Counted from the first letter of the stretch, positions 1 through 7,136 are shown. The stretch is DNA of 10,180 nt from CAZKGE01 sp964541695 (GCA_964541695.1 CAZIRB010000081.1:1-10180), one strand, 5' to 3'. Numbers and translations are program-made. The notes: generated by a model from the letters alone, not told the origin.

Positions 1-930
1 CTCCATGTGCGCCGGGTCGTTGAAGCCGCCCACCGTCGTGACCGGGATGGAGATATGCTTTTTGATCTCCTCGGCGAAGATGGCGTTGACGCCGCGCGGG
101 TAGAACATGCTCGGGAACATGCGGATGCTCGCGCGCCTGTTGTGGAAGCTTGTCGCCGACACGTGTATCGTGTCAATTTTGGGCTCGAGCGCCTTGGCCA
201 GGTACACGGTGTCCTCGAGCGTCGCGCCGTTCTCGATCAAGTCGTCGCCGGAGATGCGGAAATCGATCGGGAAGCAGGGACCGCACTTTTTGCGGATCTC
301 GTCGGCGACCATCAGGAATATGCGGCACCTGTTTTCGATGCTGCCGCCAAAGCGGTCGGTCCTGTGGTTGTTCGCGGGGGTCAGGAACTGGTTGAGCAGC
401 CAGCCGTGGCCGCCGTGCACCGTGACCATGTCGCAGCCGGCGAGCTTGGCCATTTCCGCCGCCGTGCCGTACGCCTCGACGGTGCGCTGTATCATGGCCT
501 CGTCCATCTCGACGATCGTGTTGAAGCCGTCGCCGTAGTGGCATTTGCCGCCGCTCGGGCCGTATACGACGTTGTCCTTATTGTACTTCGGGTCGGCGCG
601 CTGGCCGGGGTGCACGAGCTCGATGGACGCGAGCGCGCCGTAGCGGTGGATCGCGTCGGTCAGGCGATACAGGCCCGGGATCGTCTCCGGATTATCGAGC
701 TTGAGCACCTGGCCGTGGTTGTTGCCGATCTCGGCGTCGACGAGCGTCTCGCCGATGCACACAAGGCCCACGCCGCCCTTGGCGAGATTTGCGTAAAAGT
801 CGATCGTCTCCGGCGTGACAAACCCGTCCAGCGTGAGCCGGTGCGAGCCCATGGGCGCCGAAAACAGGCGGTTTTTAACCGTGATGCCGCCGATTTGAAT
901 CGGACTGAATACATGCGGGAACTTTGTCAT
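1..930 (-). CDS. FMN-dependent old-yellow-enzyme family oxidoreductase (2,4-dienoyl-CoA reductase / BaiCD-BaiH-like), C-terminus cut by window edge
   Basis: The first 310 residues are present; the frame stays open to base 1. The N-terminus (FSPIQIGGITVKNRLFSAPM, residues 8-27) opens an OYE-type TIM barrel. Residues 102-109 (SIELVHPG) match the flavin-contacting strand, and 171-178 (VHGGHGWL) carry the His pair H172/H175 of the dienoyl-CoA reductase/Bai branch. NQFLTP at 180-185, RTDRFGGSIENR at 190-201 and the phosphate-binding TTVGGF at 298-303 follow in the usual order. Family members reduce activated C=C bonds with NAD(P)H through FMN. Larger relatives add an Fe-S cluster and an FAD/NAD(P) domain to reach about 640-670 residues; whether this one does lies outside the window. 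The ATG at 928-930 follows a GAAGAGG-like RBS and sits 33 bp after the dppD-like stop, so it is probably the last visible gene of the transporter operon. The substrate is not predictable; a bile-acid role would be speculation. Confidence 0.9.
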   Translation of the reverse strand, partial: MTKFPHVFSPIQIGGITVKNRLFSAPMGSHRLTLDGFVTPETIDFYANLAKGGVGLVCIGETLVDAEIGNNHGQVLKLDNPETIPGLYRLTDAIHRYGALASIELVHPGQRADPKYNKDNVVYGPSGGKCHYGDGFNTIVEMDEAMIQRTVEAYGTAAEMAKLAGCDMVTVHGGHGWLLNQFLTPANNHRTDRFGGSIENRCRIFLMVADEIRKKCGPCFPIDFRISGDDLIENGATLEDTVYLAKALEPKIDTIHVSATSFHNRRASIRMFPSMFYPRGVNAIFAEEIKKHISIPVTTVGGFNDPAHME

Positions 931-963
931 GCTGTTACCTCTTCCATTTCTCCGAATTCTTCG

Positions 964-1998
964 TTATTCGCTCTTTTTGATCTGGCCGGCGTGGTGGCAG
1001 GCCACGGAATGCGTGTCGCTGAACGCGCGCTTTTGCGGTTCGACGGCCGAGCACTCGGGCGTGGCGAACTTGCAGCGCGGATGGAACGGGCAGCCCGGGG
1101 GGAAGCAGGTGGGGTTTGGGATATTGCCCTCGATCACGAAGAGGCGCTTCGTGTCCGTGCGGATCGTCGGAATGCAGCCCATCAGGCCCATCGTGTACGG
1201 GTGCAGCGGGTTTTTGAATATCTCGGCCGTGGGCGCCTCCTCGACGATGCGGCCCGCGTAGAACACCGCCACGCGCTTGGCCATCTCGGCCACGATGCCG
1301 AGGTCGTGCGTGATCATGACGGTGCTCATGCCGGTCTCCTTCTGGAGCCTGGCGAGCAGGTCGAGGATCTGCGCCTGAATCGTCACGTCGAGCGCGGTCG
1401 TCGGCTCGTCGGCGAGCAGGATCTTGGGGCTGCACGCCAGCGCCATGGCGATCATCACGCGCTGACGGAGACCCCCCGAAAGCTGGTGCGGGTAGCAGAA
1501 CAGCCGGCTCTCCGAGTCCGGAATGTCCACGAGCTTGAAGTACTCGACGACCTTGTCCATCGCCTGCCTGCGCGACATGGTCTCGTGCAGGAGGATCGTC
1601 TCGGCGACCTGGTCGCCGATGCGCATGACGGGATTCAGGCTCGTCATGGGCTCCTGGAATATCATCGTGATGTCCTTGCCGCGGATGCGCTGCATCTCGG
1701 CCGGGCTGAACTTTAAAATGTCGCGCCCCTCGAACAGGATCTCGCCCTCGATAACGGCGGGCGGCGACTTGATCAGCCGCATGACGGTCGAGAACGTGAC
1801 GCTCTTGCCGCAGCCGGACTCGCCGACGACGCCGAGCGACTCGCCCTTGTTCAAAGTCAGGCTGATGCCGTTGACCGCGTAGACCGAGCGCTTGTTCTCC
1901 ATCGGGAACCGCACGCGCAGGTCGCGCATCTCAAGGAGCGGTACGCCGTTCGTGTTCGCGGCCGCTGTATACTGTTCGGGTCCAATGCCGTGTGTCAT
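964..1998 (-). CDS. dppD: Oligopeptide/dipeptide ABC transporter ATP-binding protein, OppD/DppD type
   Basis: This 344-residue protein is one of two cytoplasmic ATPases powering the importer. It shows Walker A GESGCGKS at 59-66, the Q-loop glutamine at Q115, the ABC signature LSGGLRQR at 173-180, Walker B ILLADEP at 193-199 with catalytic E198, and the H-loop histidine H231. The C-terminal oligopeptide-transporter extension starts around 265 (NPLHPYT) and holds C303, C309, C316 and C334, the conserved four-cysteine arrangement that binds a 4Fe-4S cluster in some Dpp/Opp ATPases. The ATG at 1996-1998 is preceded by AGGAGG with 8 nt spacing; this RBS overlaps the stop codon of the upstream dppC-like gene, and the gap is only 12 bp, suggesting translational coupling. 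The symbol is by family; peptide specificity is not proven, since nickel and other solutes use the same family. Confidence 0.95.
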   Translation of the reverse strand: MTHGIGPEQYTAAANTNGVPLLEMRDLRVRFPMENKRSVYAVNGISLTLNKGESLGVVGESGCGKSVTFSTVMRLIKSPPAVIEGEILFEGRDILKFSPAEMQRIRGKDITMIFQEPMTSLNPVMRIGDQVAETILLHETMSRRQAMDKVVEYFKLVDIPDSESRLFCYPHQLSGGLRQRVMIAMALACSPKILLADEPTTALDVTIQAQILDLLARLQKETGMSTVMITHDLGIVAEMAKRVAVFYAGRIVEEAPTAEIFKNPLHPYTMGLMGCIPTIRTDTKRLFVIEGNIPNPTCFPPGCPFHPRCKFATPECSAVEPQKRAFSDTHSVACHHAGQIKKSE

Positions 1999-2010
1999 CT
2001 GCTTAGCCTC

Positions 2011-2838
2011 CTATGCTTCCAGGTTTTTGAGCTTCGGGTCGAGGAAATCCCGCAAACCGTCGCCAAGCAGGTTGAACCCCAGGATGGTCAGCGCGATGAA
2101 CAGGCCCGAGAATCCCGTCGTCCACGGCGCGGAGAACATGTGCACGCGCCCCTCGTTGACGATCAATCCCCACGACGGCGTGGGCTGCGGGATGCCGAGA
2201 CCTAAAAAGCCGAACGACGCCTCCGCCATGATTGAGCCGCCCATGCCCATCGAGAGCACGACGAATATCTGCGGCAGCACGTTCGGCAAAAGGTGCTTGA
2301 ACATGACGCGGAGCCGCGACGAGCCCATGGACTGCGAGGCCATGATGTACGTGCGCTCGGCGACGGCGAACGTCGCGCCGCGCGCGGTGCGGTAGAAGAT
2401 CGGAATCAGCGGCACGCCGATCGTGATGCACATGCTCTGCAGCGAGGAACCCAGCACGATGCCGATGATCATCGACAACAACAGCGCGGGGAACGCCATC
2501 ATCACGTCCACGACGCGGCCGAGCGTGAAGTCGACCGGCCCCTTCATGTAGGCGGAGAATATGCCGAGTATGCTGCCGCCTATGATCGCGATGACGACCG
2601 AGATCAGCGACACCGTCAGCGAGATGCGCGAACCGTACACGATGCGGCACCACACGTCGCGCCCGTACGGGTCGGTCCCGAGAAAGTGCTCGGCCGAAGG
2701 CGGCTGGTTCTTGTGCGACATGTCCATCTTGCTGTAGTCGTACTGCGTCAATAGCGGCGCGAAGATCGCGATTAAAATCATGACGAGGATGATGGCGCCG
2801 CCGATGAGGATGAAGTTGTTCTTCAATATCTTTTTCAT
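2011..2838 (-). CDS. dppC: Oligopeptide/dipeptide ABC transporter permease, OppC/DppC type
   Basis: This 275-residue inner-membrane subunit has a first membrane segment at about 10-30. The OppC N-terminal signature HFLGTDPYGRD at 51-61 follows, then hydrophobic stretches near 73-98, 108-132, 134-150, 186-208 and 242-262. The cytoplasmic EAA loop that docks onto the ATPases spans about 161-186 (ERTYIMASQSMG, then HLLPN). The C-terminus GDGLRDFLDPKL at 259-270 is typical of the DppC branch. The protein is slightly short for the family, with a short cytoplasmic N-terminus. The ATG at 2836-2838 has a GGGAGAGG-like RBS and lies 25 bp after the dppF-like stop. It forms the membrane channel with the dppB-like product. 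It is separated from dppB by the dppF-like ATPase gene, which departs from the usual BCDF order. Confidence 0.95.
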   Translation of the reverse strand: MKKILKNNFILIGGAIILVMILIAIFAPLLTQYDYSKMDMSHKNQPPSAEHFLGTDPYGRDVWCRIVYGSRISLTVSLISVVIAIIGGSILGIFSAYMKGPVDFTLGRVVDVMMAFPALLLSMIIGIVLGSSLQSMCITIGVPLIPIFYRTARGATFAVAERTYIMASQSMGSSRLRVMFKHLLPNVLPQIFVVLSMGMGGSIMAEASFGFLGLGIPQPTPSWGLIVNEGRVHMFSAPWTTGFSGLFIALTILGFNLLGDGLRDFLDPKLKNLEA

Positions 2839-2863
2839 ATAGGCCCTCTCCCTGCTTTCCGGC

Positions 2864-3871
2864 TCACAGATCGAGCTTGAGGTTCAGCGTGCTGGCGTAG
2901 TGGCAGGCGACGCTGTGGTTGTTGCCCATCTCGACGAGCGGGGGCATCTCCTTTTTGCACTTCTCCGTGGCGTAGGTGCAGCGGTTGCTGAATATGCAGC
3001 CGGACGGCGGATGGAACAGGCTCGGCACGCTGCCCTGCAAAAGCACGCGCCGTCGCTCCTTCTCGGGGTCCGGGTTCGGCACGGCCGAAAGCAGCGCGTG
3101 CGTATACGGGTGCAGCACGCGGGAGAACAGCTCCGTCTTGCCGGCCAGCTCCACGAGCCTGCCCAGGTACATCACGCCGATGCGGTCCGAGATGAACTTG
3201 ACGACGGAGAGGTTGTGCGAGATGAACAGGTAGGTCAAGCCGAACTCGTCCTTGAGGTCTAAAAGCAGGTTCAGTATCTGCGCCTGGATCGAGACGTCGA
3301 GCGCGGACACCGCCTCGTCGCAGACGACGAACTTCGGTGAGAGCGCGAGCGCCCGCGCGATGCACAGCCGCTGCCGCTGTCCGCCGGAGAGCTGGTGCGG
3401 GTACCGGCACATCCAGTCCGGCTCGAGGCCGACCGCGCGGAACAGCTCGACCGCGCGCTCGTGCATCTTCTGGCGGCTGCCGTTTGCGTAACGGTGGATC
3501 GCGAGCGGCTCGGTGACGAGGTCCTCGAGATTGAGCCGCGGGTTCAGCGAGTCGTACGGGTCCTGGAACACGACCTGCATTTCGCGGCGGATGTCGCGCA
3601 ACTCGCGGTACTTGAGCTTATAGATGTCCTGCCCCTGGTAGAGCACGGAGCCGCTCGTCGACTCGATGAGGCGCAGCGCGACCTTCGAGAGCGTGCTCTT
3701 GCCGCAGCCGGACTCGCCGACGAGGCCGAACGTCTCGCCGCGCATGATGTCGAACGTCACGTCGTTGACCGCGGTCAGCTTCTGGCTGGTCAAGCCCCGG
3801 CCGCTGCTCGAGGAAAAAACCTTGGTCAGGTGCTCCGCGCGGATGAAGTAGTTGTCTTTTTGTTGCGTCAT
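2864..3871 (-). CDS. dppF: Oligopeptide/dipeptide ABC transporter ATP-binding protein, OppF/DppF type
   Basis: This 335-residue second ATPase pairs with the OppD/DppD-type subunit. Motifs: Walker A GESGCGKST at 52-60, Q-loop Q103 in VFQDPYDSLNPR (typical of OppF), signature LSGGQRQR at 161-168, Walker B FVVCDEAVSALD at 181-192 with catalytic E186, and H-loop H219 (FISHN, also OppF-like). The C-terminal extension begins at LHPYTHALLSAVP (253-265) and carries C292, C298, C305 and C323, the same four-cysteine pattern as its partner. Both ATPases therefore look catalytically complete. The ATG at 3869-3871 has a strong AGGAGG RBS with about 7 nt spacing, 39 bp after the dppB-like stop. Its position between the two permease genes is unusual. 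Assignment to OppF rather than OppD rests on the Q-loop and DEAVSALD signatures. Confidence 0.95.
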   Translation of the reverse strand: MTQQKDNYFIRAEHLTKVFSSSSGRGLTSQKLTAVNDVTFDIMRGETFGLVGESGCGKSTLSKVALRLIESTSGSVLYQGQDIYKLKYRELRDIRREMQVVFQDPYDSLNPRLNLEDLVTEPLAIHRYANGSRQKMHERAVELFRAVGLEPDWMCRYPHQLSGGQRQRLCIARALALSPKFVVCDEAVSALDVSIQAQILNLLLDLKDEFGLTYLFISHNLSVVKFISDRIGVMYLGRLVELAGKTELFSRVLHPYTHALLSAVPNPDPEKERRRVLLQGSVPSLFHPPSGCIFSNRCTYATEKCKKEMPPLVEMGNNHSVACHYASTLNLKLDL

Positions 3872-3900
3872 ATCGTACCTCCTGTACCGATTGCCGGGTG

Positions 3901-3914
3901 CTGACGGCCGTCAG
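3901..3914. repeat. 14-bp perfect palindrome over the dppB-like stop codon
   Basis: CTGACGGCCGTCAG is a perfect palindrome that includes the dppB-like stop (3911-3913). As RNA it can form only a 5-bp stem with a 4-base loop. It may influence coupling to the dppF-like gene, but could be chance in GC-rich DNA. Confidence 0.35.
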
Positions 3915-4858
3915 TCGACGCTCTTTGTGACCCGGATGCGCGGGTCGACAAAGCCGTAGATAACGTCGGTCAGGATATTGACCAGTATCATCAAAATCGC
4001 GATGATGACCGTGGTGCCCTGCACAAGCGGGTAGTCGCGCGCGTTGATGGCCTCAATGAGCAGCTTTCCGATACCCTCGCGCGCAAACACCGACTCGAGC
4101 ACGATCGCGCCGCCGAACGCGGTGGCGAGGCTGTAGCCCACGATCGTGACGATCGGGATGAGCGCGTTGCCGAGCGCGTGCTTGAGGATGACCGCCCGCT
4201 CCTTTAGGCCCTTGGCGCGCGCCGTGCGCACGAAGTCCTCGCCCAGTATCTCGAGCATGGACGAGCGCGTCGTGCGGAGCAAAAGCGCCGACTCGCCGAG
4301 CGTCATGGTCAAAAGCGGCCCGAACAGCTTCTGGAAGTGCGTGGCGTGGCTGCTTGACCCCGCGATGACGGGAATCCAGCCGAGCTTGACCGCGAATATC
4401 ATCATCACCCACAGGCCGATGTAGAACGTCGGCAGCGACATGCCGAACGTGGAGAGCGAGATCAGCGTGATGTCCGGCCATTTGCCGCGGCAGACGGCGG
4501 CGACAACGCCGAATATGAGCGCGAACACCGCGCCGAAGAATATGCCGAGCAGCGAGAGCTCCGCGGTCTTGGGCAGGCGATCGAGGATCAACTCCATAAC
4601 CGGCCTGTATTTGGACAGCGACATGCCGAAATCAAACCGGAAGAAATTACCGAGCGCTATGGCAAACTGTACGATCAGCGGCTTATCCAGGCCTCGCGCG
4701 GCGCGAAACGCCTCGATCTGGGTGTCGGTCGCCTTGGCGCCGAGCATCACGACCGCGGGATCGCCAGGGATCATTCGAAGCACGAAGAATACGACGACGA
4801 ACACGCCTATGATGGTCACCACGCCGAACAGCAGGCGTTTGAATATGTATCTCGTCAT
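3911..4858 (-). CDS. dppB: Oligopeptide/dipeptide ABC transporter permease, OppB/DppB type
   Basis: This 315-residue inner-membrane subunit begins with the family N-terminus MTRYIFKRLL, a first membrane segment at about 9-30, and then the RMIPGDPA motif at 28-35. Further hydrophobic segments lie near 100-124, 131-160, 180-195, 232-258 and 278-303. The EAA loop is at about 207-231 (EDFVRTARAKGL, then KHALGN). The C-terminus carries the signature YGFVDPRIR at 301-309. Length is normal for DppB. The ATG at 4856-4858 has an AGGAGCG RBS. A 107-bp gap with a strong hairpin separates it from the upstream solute-binding protein, and the stop codon is embedded in a 14-bp palindrome (3901-3914). Together with the dppC-like protein it forms the transport channel. 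Confidence 0.95.
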   Translation of the reverse strand: MTRYIFKRLLFGVVTIIGVFVVVFFVLRMIPGDPAVVMLGAKATDTQIEAFRAARGLDKPLIVQFAIALGNFFRFDFGMSLSKYRPVMELILDRLPKTAELSLLGIFFGAVFALIFGVVAAVCRGKWPDITLISLSTFGMSLPTFYIGLWVMMIFAVKLGWIPVIAGSSSHATHFQKLFGPLLTMTLGESALLLRTTRSSMLEILGEDFVRTARAKGLKERAVILKHALGNALIPIVTIVGYSLATAFGGAIVLESVFAREGIGKLLIEAINARDYPLVQGTTVIIAILMILVNILTDVIYGFVDPRIRVTKSVD

Positions 4859-4904
4859 TTTGATTCGCTCCTAACCGTCACGGGCGGCATTGCCCGTTAT
4901 TGGG

Positions 4905-4937
4905 GGTCCGGGCGGGAGAACCTCTCCCGCCCGGACC
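4905..4937 (-). promoter_or_regulatory. Intercistronic 15-bp perfect hairpin between dppA- and dppB-like genes
   Basis: Arms 4905-4919 and 4923-4937 are perfect reverse complements (GGTCCGGGCGGGAGA and its complement) around a 3-base loop. No T-tract follows in the direction of transcription, so it is not a standard intrinsic terminator. By analogy with other binding-protein operons it probably protects the upstream dppA mRNA from 3' decay, or partially attenuates, giving more binding protein than permease. A weaker 6-bp hairpin (4880-4885 with 4892-4897) follows it. Confidence 0.75.
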
Positions 4938-4965
4938 GTGGCCGTTGCCGGAACAGGCGCCGCTT

Positions 4966-6576
4966 CTAGCGGGCGATGTCGAGGTCCTGGGCGTTGAGCG
5001 TCAGCTCGCCGTTGAGCTTGATGCCCGTGACCTCAGGCGGCGTGATCATGTAGTAGCCGTAGGTCGTGACGGAGTACACGACCCGCAGGTCCATGAAGCG
5101 CTTCTGCGCGTTCTTGTAGGCCGCGTCCTTTTCGGCCTCGGTTGTTGCCGCAAGGCCCTGGGCGACAAAATCGTCGTAGATCTTGTCGGTCACGCCGCTC
5201 CAGTTGGAGCCCGGATAGCGGCCGCTCGTGTAGCGGCTGATCGTGTCGTCCGAGATGATCGACGTGCTGTTGTAGAGCAGCCACATCGGCGCCTCGCCCG
5301 CGCGGACCTTGTCGATGTACACGCCGAAGTCGACGAGCTGCATCTCAACCTTGAAGCCGGCCTCGGTCAGCTGGTTCTCGGTGATCAAAGCCGGGGGTTT
5401 GGAGATGTCGTCGTTGACGGTCCACAGCGTGATGGGGCAGCCGTCCGGATAGCCGGCCTCGGCGAGCAGCGCCTTGGCGGCCGCCGGATCGTACTCAGGC
5501 GTGTAGTAGCCGGTCAGCGCGTACTTGCAGTTGGCAGGGATCATGCCCGAGGGGATGGACTCCTTGCCGTAGAAGATCTCGTCCACATAGTACTGCGGGT
5601 TGAGCGCCTTGAAGAACGCTTCGCGGACCTTTTCGTTGTCGAACGGGGCGATCTTCATGTTGACGCCGACGTAGAGCAGCTGGCGCGAGGGCAGGTAGGT
5701 CGCGGTATAGCCCTTGTCGACATACTCGTTGACCTTGTCCATGTAGTAGACGTAGATGGCGTCGAGCTCGCCGTTTTCAAACGCGGAGTAGGTCGTGTTC
5801 GTGTCCGTAATGACCGTGTTCGTGATGCGGTCTATGTTGTACTGGCCGCCCCAGTATTTGGGGAACACGACGACCTCGGTCTGGCTGCCCGGCGTACCGG
5901 TGTCGAACTGGTAGGGGCCCGTGCCGATGGGTTCGCGCGCAAAGCCCTCAAGGCCCACATCGTCGAACGCGGCCTTGCTGACGATGTAGCTGCAGGAAAT
6001 GGAGCAGCGCGTGATGAAGTCGACGTCCGGAATGCCGAGCTTGAACACGACGGTGTAGTCGTCCGGCGTCTCGATGGCGACGATGTTGGCGGAGTTGAGC
6101 GAGCCCATCTGGACGGAGCCGATCGACTCGTCGGCGTTGCGCTCAAACGTGAACTTCACGTCCTTGGACGTGAACTCGCCGTAGCCCTTGTGCCACTGGA
6201 CGCCCTTGCGCAGGTGGAACGTGTAGGTCAGGCCGTCCGCGGAGACTTCCCAGGACTCCGCAAGCAGCGGGGAGGAGGTGCCGTCCGTCTCGAGCCGGCA
6301 GAGCGTCTCGAAGATGAACGGCGCGAGCGCGATCTGGTCGGCGCCGATCGTCGTGCAAGGATCCCAGGAAGCTTCTTCCCAGCTGCGCGCAAGACGGAGC
6401 ACCTTCTCGCCCTCGGGCTCGGGGGCGGCGGTTGCTTCGGTTGCGGGAGCGGTTTCTCCCTGGGCGGGGGCCGGCTCGGTGGCCGCGGGTGTCTGCGCGC
6501 CGCCGGAACATGCCGCAAACAGCATTGCGATCACCAAAAACAGGGCGAGAAAGGAAACGCGTTTGTTCAGCTTCAT
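4966..6576 (-). CDS. dppA: Extracellular solute-binding lipoprotein, family 5 (DppA/OppA type)
   Basis: This 536-residue protein captures substrate outside the membrane for the ABC importer. A type II signal peptide (MKLNKR, then a hydrophobic core at about 7-20) ends in LFAAC with the lipidated cysteine predicted at C23; Phe at -3 is less common than Leu. A low-complexity Ala/Pro/Thr/Glu linker follows (about 27-56). The family 5 binding domain shows TYTFHLRKGVQWHKG at 117-131, SKDVKFTFER at 137-146 and PIGTGPYQF at 216-224. I chose the ATG at 6574-6576 because AAAGGAG (6585-6591) lies 8 nt before it and the signal peptide begins there. An in-frame TTG 33 bases upstream has no RBS. It is the first gene of the operon. 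Family 5 proteins bind peptides, nickel chelates, opines and other solutes, so the ligand is open. Confidence 0.95.
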   Translation of the reverse strand: MKLNKRVSFLALFLVIAMLFAACSGGAQTPAATEPAPAQGETAPATEATAAPEPEGEKVLRLARSWEEASWDPCTTIGADQIALAPFIFETLCRLETDGTSSPLLAESWEVSADGLTYTFHLRKGVQWHKGYGEFTSKDVKFTFERNADESIGSVQMGSLNSANIVAIETPDDYTVVFKLGIPDVDFITRCSISCSYIVSKAAFDDVGLEGFAREPIGTGPYQFDTGTPGSQTEVVVFPKYWGGQYNIDRITNTVITDTNTTYSAFENGELDAIYVYYMDKVNEYVDKGYTATYLPSRQLLYVGVNMKIAPFDNEKVREAFFKALNPQYYVDEIFYGKESIPSGMIPANCKYALTGYYTPEYDPAAAKALLAEAGYPDGCPITLWTVNDDISKPPALITENQLTEAGFKVEMQLVDFGVYIDKVRAGEAPMWLLYNSTSIISDDTISRYTSGRYPGSNWSGVTDKIYDDFVAQGLAATTEAEKDAAYKNAQKRFMDLRVVYSVTTYGYYMITPPEVTGIKLNGELTLNAQDLDIAR

Positions 6577-6584
6577 TAGAGATT

Positions 6585-6591
6585 CTCCTTT
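6585..6591 (-). promoter_or_regulatory. Ribosome binding site that fixes the dppA-like start
   Basis: AAAGGAG on the minus strand, 8 nt before the ATG at 6574-6576. It supports this ATG over the upstream in-frame TTG. Confidence 0.8.
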
Positions 6592-6609
6592 CAATTTCGT
6601 GGGGGACAA

Positions 6610-6629
6610 TTACAGGCGTCCGCCTGTAA
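6610..6629. repeat. 9-bp inverted repeat in the dppA leader
   Basis: TTACAGGCG (6610-6618) and CGCCTGTAA (6621-6629) are perfect inverted arms around two bases, about 19 bp upstream of the dppA-like RBS. There is no T-tract on the minus strand side. It may be a second regulator's operator or an RNA hairpin in the 5' leader; the two-base loop favours a DNA-binding site. Confidence 0.5.
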
Positions 6630-6647
6630 ACATTTGACGGCGGAGGG

Positions 6648-6663
6648 ACTGTACGCGTTCAGT
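6648..6663 (-). promoter_or_regulatory. Operator candidate, copy 1 of the ACTGAACGCGTWCAST palindrome
   Basis: On the minus strand this reads ACTGAACGCGTACAGT, a 16-bp palindrome with a single mismatched pair. It overlaps the -10 and spacer of a weak promoter candidate (6648-6676). It is the copy closest to the dppA-like gene. Confidence 0.6.
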
Positions 6664-6676
6664 CAGGTATGTGCAA
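6648..6676 (-). promoter_or_regulatory. Weak promoter candidate overlapping operator copy 1
   Basis: Minus strand: TTGCAC (6671-6676), 17-bp spacer, TACAGT (6648-6653). The -10 hexamer is made by the right half of the palindrome. Only a modest match to consensus. Confidence 0.3.
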
Positions 6677-6743
6677 TCACAACGGTCCAACAATCTGCGG
6701 TTTTTGTCCGGTCACTCGCTTTCGTGCTTTTTTGTGTTAAAAA

Positions 6744-6759
6744 AGTGTACGCGTTCAGT
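6744..6759 (-). promoter_or_regulatory. Operator candidate, copy 2 of the palindrome
   Basis: Minus strand: ACTGAACGCGTACACT, followed by T6 and AAC. It shares the T-run and AAC with copy 3 but not with copy 1. It overlaps the -10 and spacer of a promoter candidate (6744-6771). Confidence 0.6.
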
Positions 6760-6771
6760 CGTCCGGGTCAA
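6744..6771 (-). promoter_or_regulatory. Promoter candidate overlapping operator copy 2
   Basis: Minus strand: TTGACC (6766-6771), 16-bp spacer, TACACT (6744-6749). The -35 is 5/6 and the -10 is 4/6 to sigma-A consensus. The -10 lies inside the palindrome. Confidence 0.4.
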
Positions 6772-6881
6772 AACAGAGGGAACGGGTTGCGGATTTCCGG
6801 TCTGCGGCCGGGGCGGATCCAATTGTAAAAGTGGGAGTTTGGGTTCCAGAAACGATGTGTCGGACGGAACGCGTTAAAAAA

Positions 6882-6897
6882 AGTGAACGCGTTCAGT
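6882..6897 (-). promoter_or_regulatory. Operator candidate, copy 3 of the palindrome, over the transcription start
   Basis: Minus strand: ACTGAACGCGTTCACT, with a perfect 12-bp core TGAACGCGTTCA. It begins 7 bp after the -10 of the best promoter (6905-6933), so a bound protein would cover the transcription start. A further AACGCGTT core lies 18 bp away (6868-6875), centre to centre. The shape would suit a dimeric repressor of the TetR or LacI type; no regulator gene for it is in the window. Confidence 0.65.
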
Positions 6898-7136
6898 TAC
6901 AGGGATTATACTATGGGGGTATAGCGATTACAATACTCCGAATTATAAAATAAATATGGCACCGTCACCGAAAAACGATATAATTCCCGCTCGGTTCCTT
7001 TTATATTTATGCACCGGCCGCGCGAAGTGCAAATTTTTGCCGGGCGGGGCGCAGATGCGGGCGCCTTGAGGGGTGCACGAAACGGTTCGGGCGGCTCGGA
7101 GCGTTCCAATGCGCGTCCGATTCCGTAAAGGAGCGC
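6898..7136. other. Intergenic stretch with no gene
   Basis: Between the dpp promoter and the collagen-gene terminator. The part at 6900-7010 is AT-richer and contains extra TATAAT-like strings (6942-6947 minus, 6979-6984 plus) without good -35 partners. The part at 7010-7136 is GC-rich and shows no coding signature, RBS or strong hairpin. Confidence 0.6.
6905..6933 (-). promoter_or_regulatory. Main sigma-A-type promoter of the dppA operon
   Basis: Minus strand: TTGTAA (6928-6933), 17-bp spacer, perfect TATAAT (6905-6910). Transcription would start near 6898, giving a leader of about 320 nt before the dppA-like ATG. This leader is long for a simple operon and holds operator copies 1 and 2. 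Confidence 0.7.

Noticed and set aside
7..1716. 569-codon plus-strand open frame
   Set aside because: It lies antisense to the OYE and dppD-like genes, spans the gap between them, is Arg/Ala/Val/His-rich without any motif, and has no RBS; a GC-rich shadow.
6555..6564. Fifth operator (AAACGCGTTT) in the dppA signal-peptide codons
   Set aside because: Only a 10-bp core, without the flanking TGA/TCA half-site bases, and lying in coding sequence (KRV codons); probably coincidence.
4900..6579. 559-codon plus-strand open frame
   Set aside because: Antisense to the dppA-like gene, whose lipobox and family 5 motifs are clear. The composition is typical of a shadow frame.
6648..6897. CRISPR or insertion-sequence origin for the three repeats
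   Set aside because: Spacing is uneven (138 and 96 bp), units are only 16 bp and palindromic, and no cas or transposase gene is present; operators fit better.
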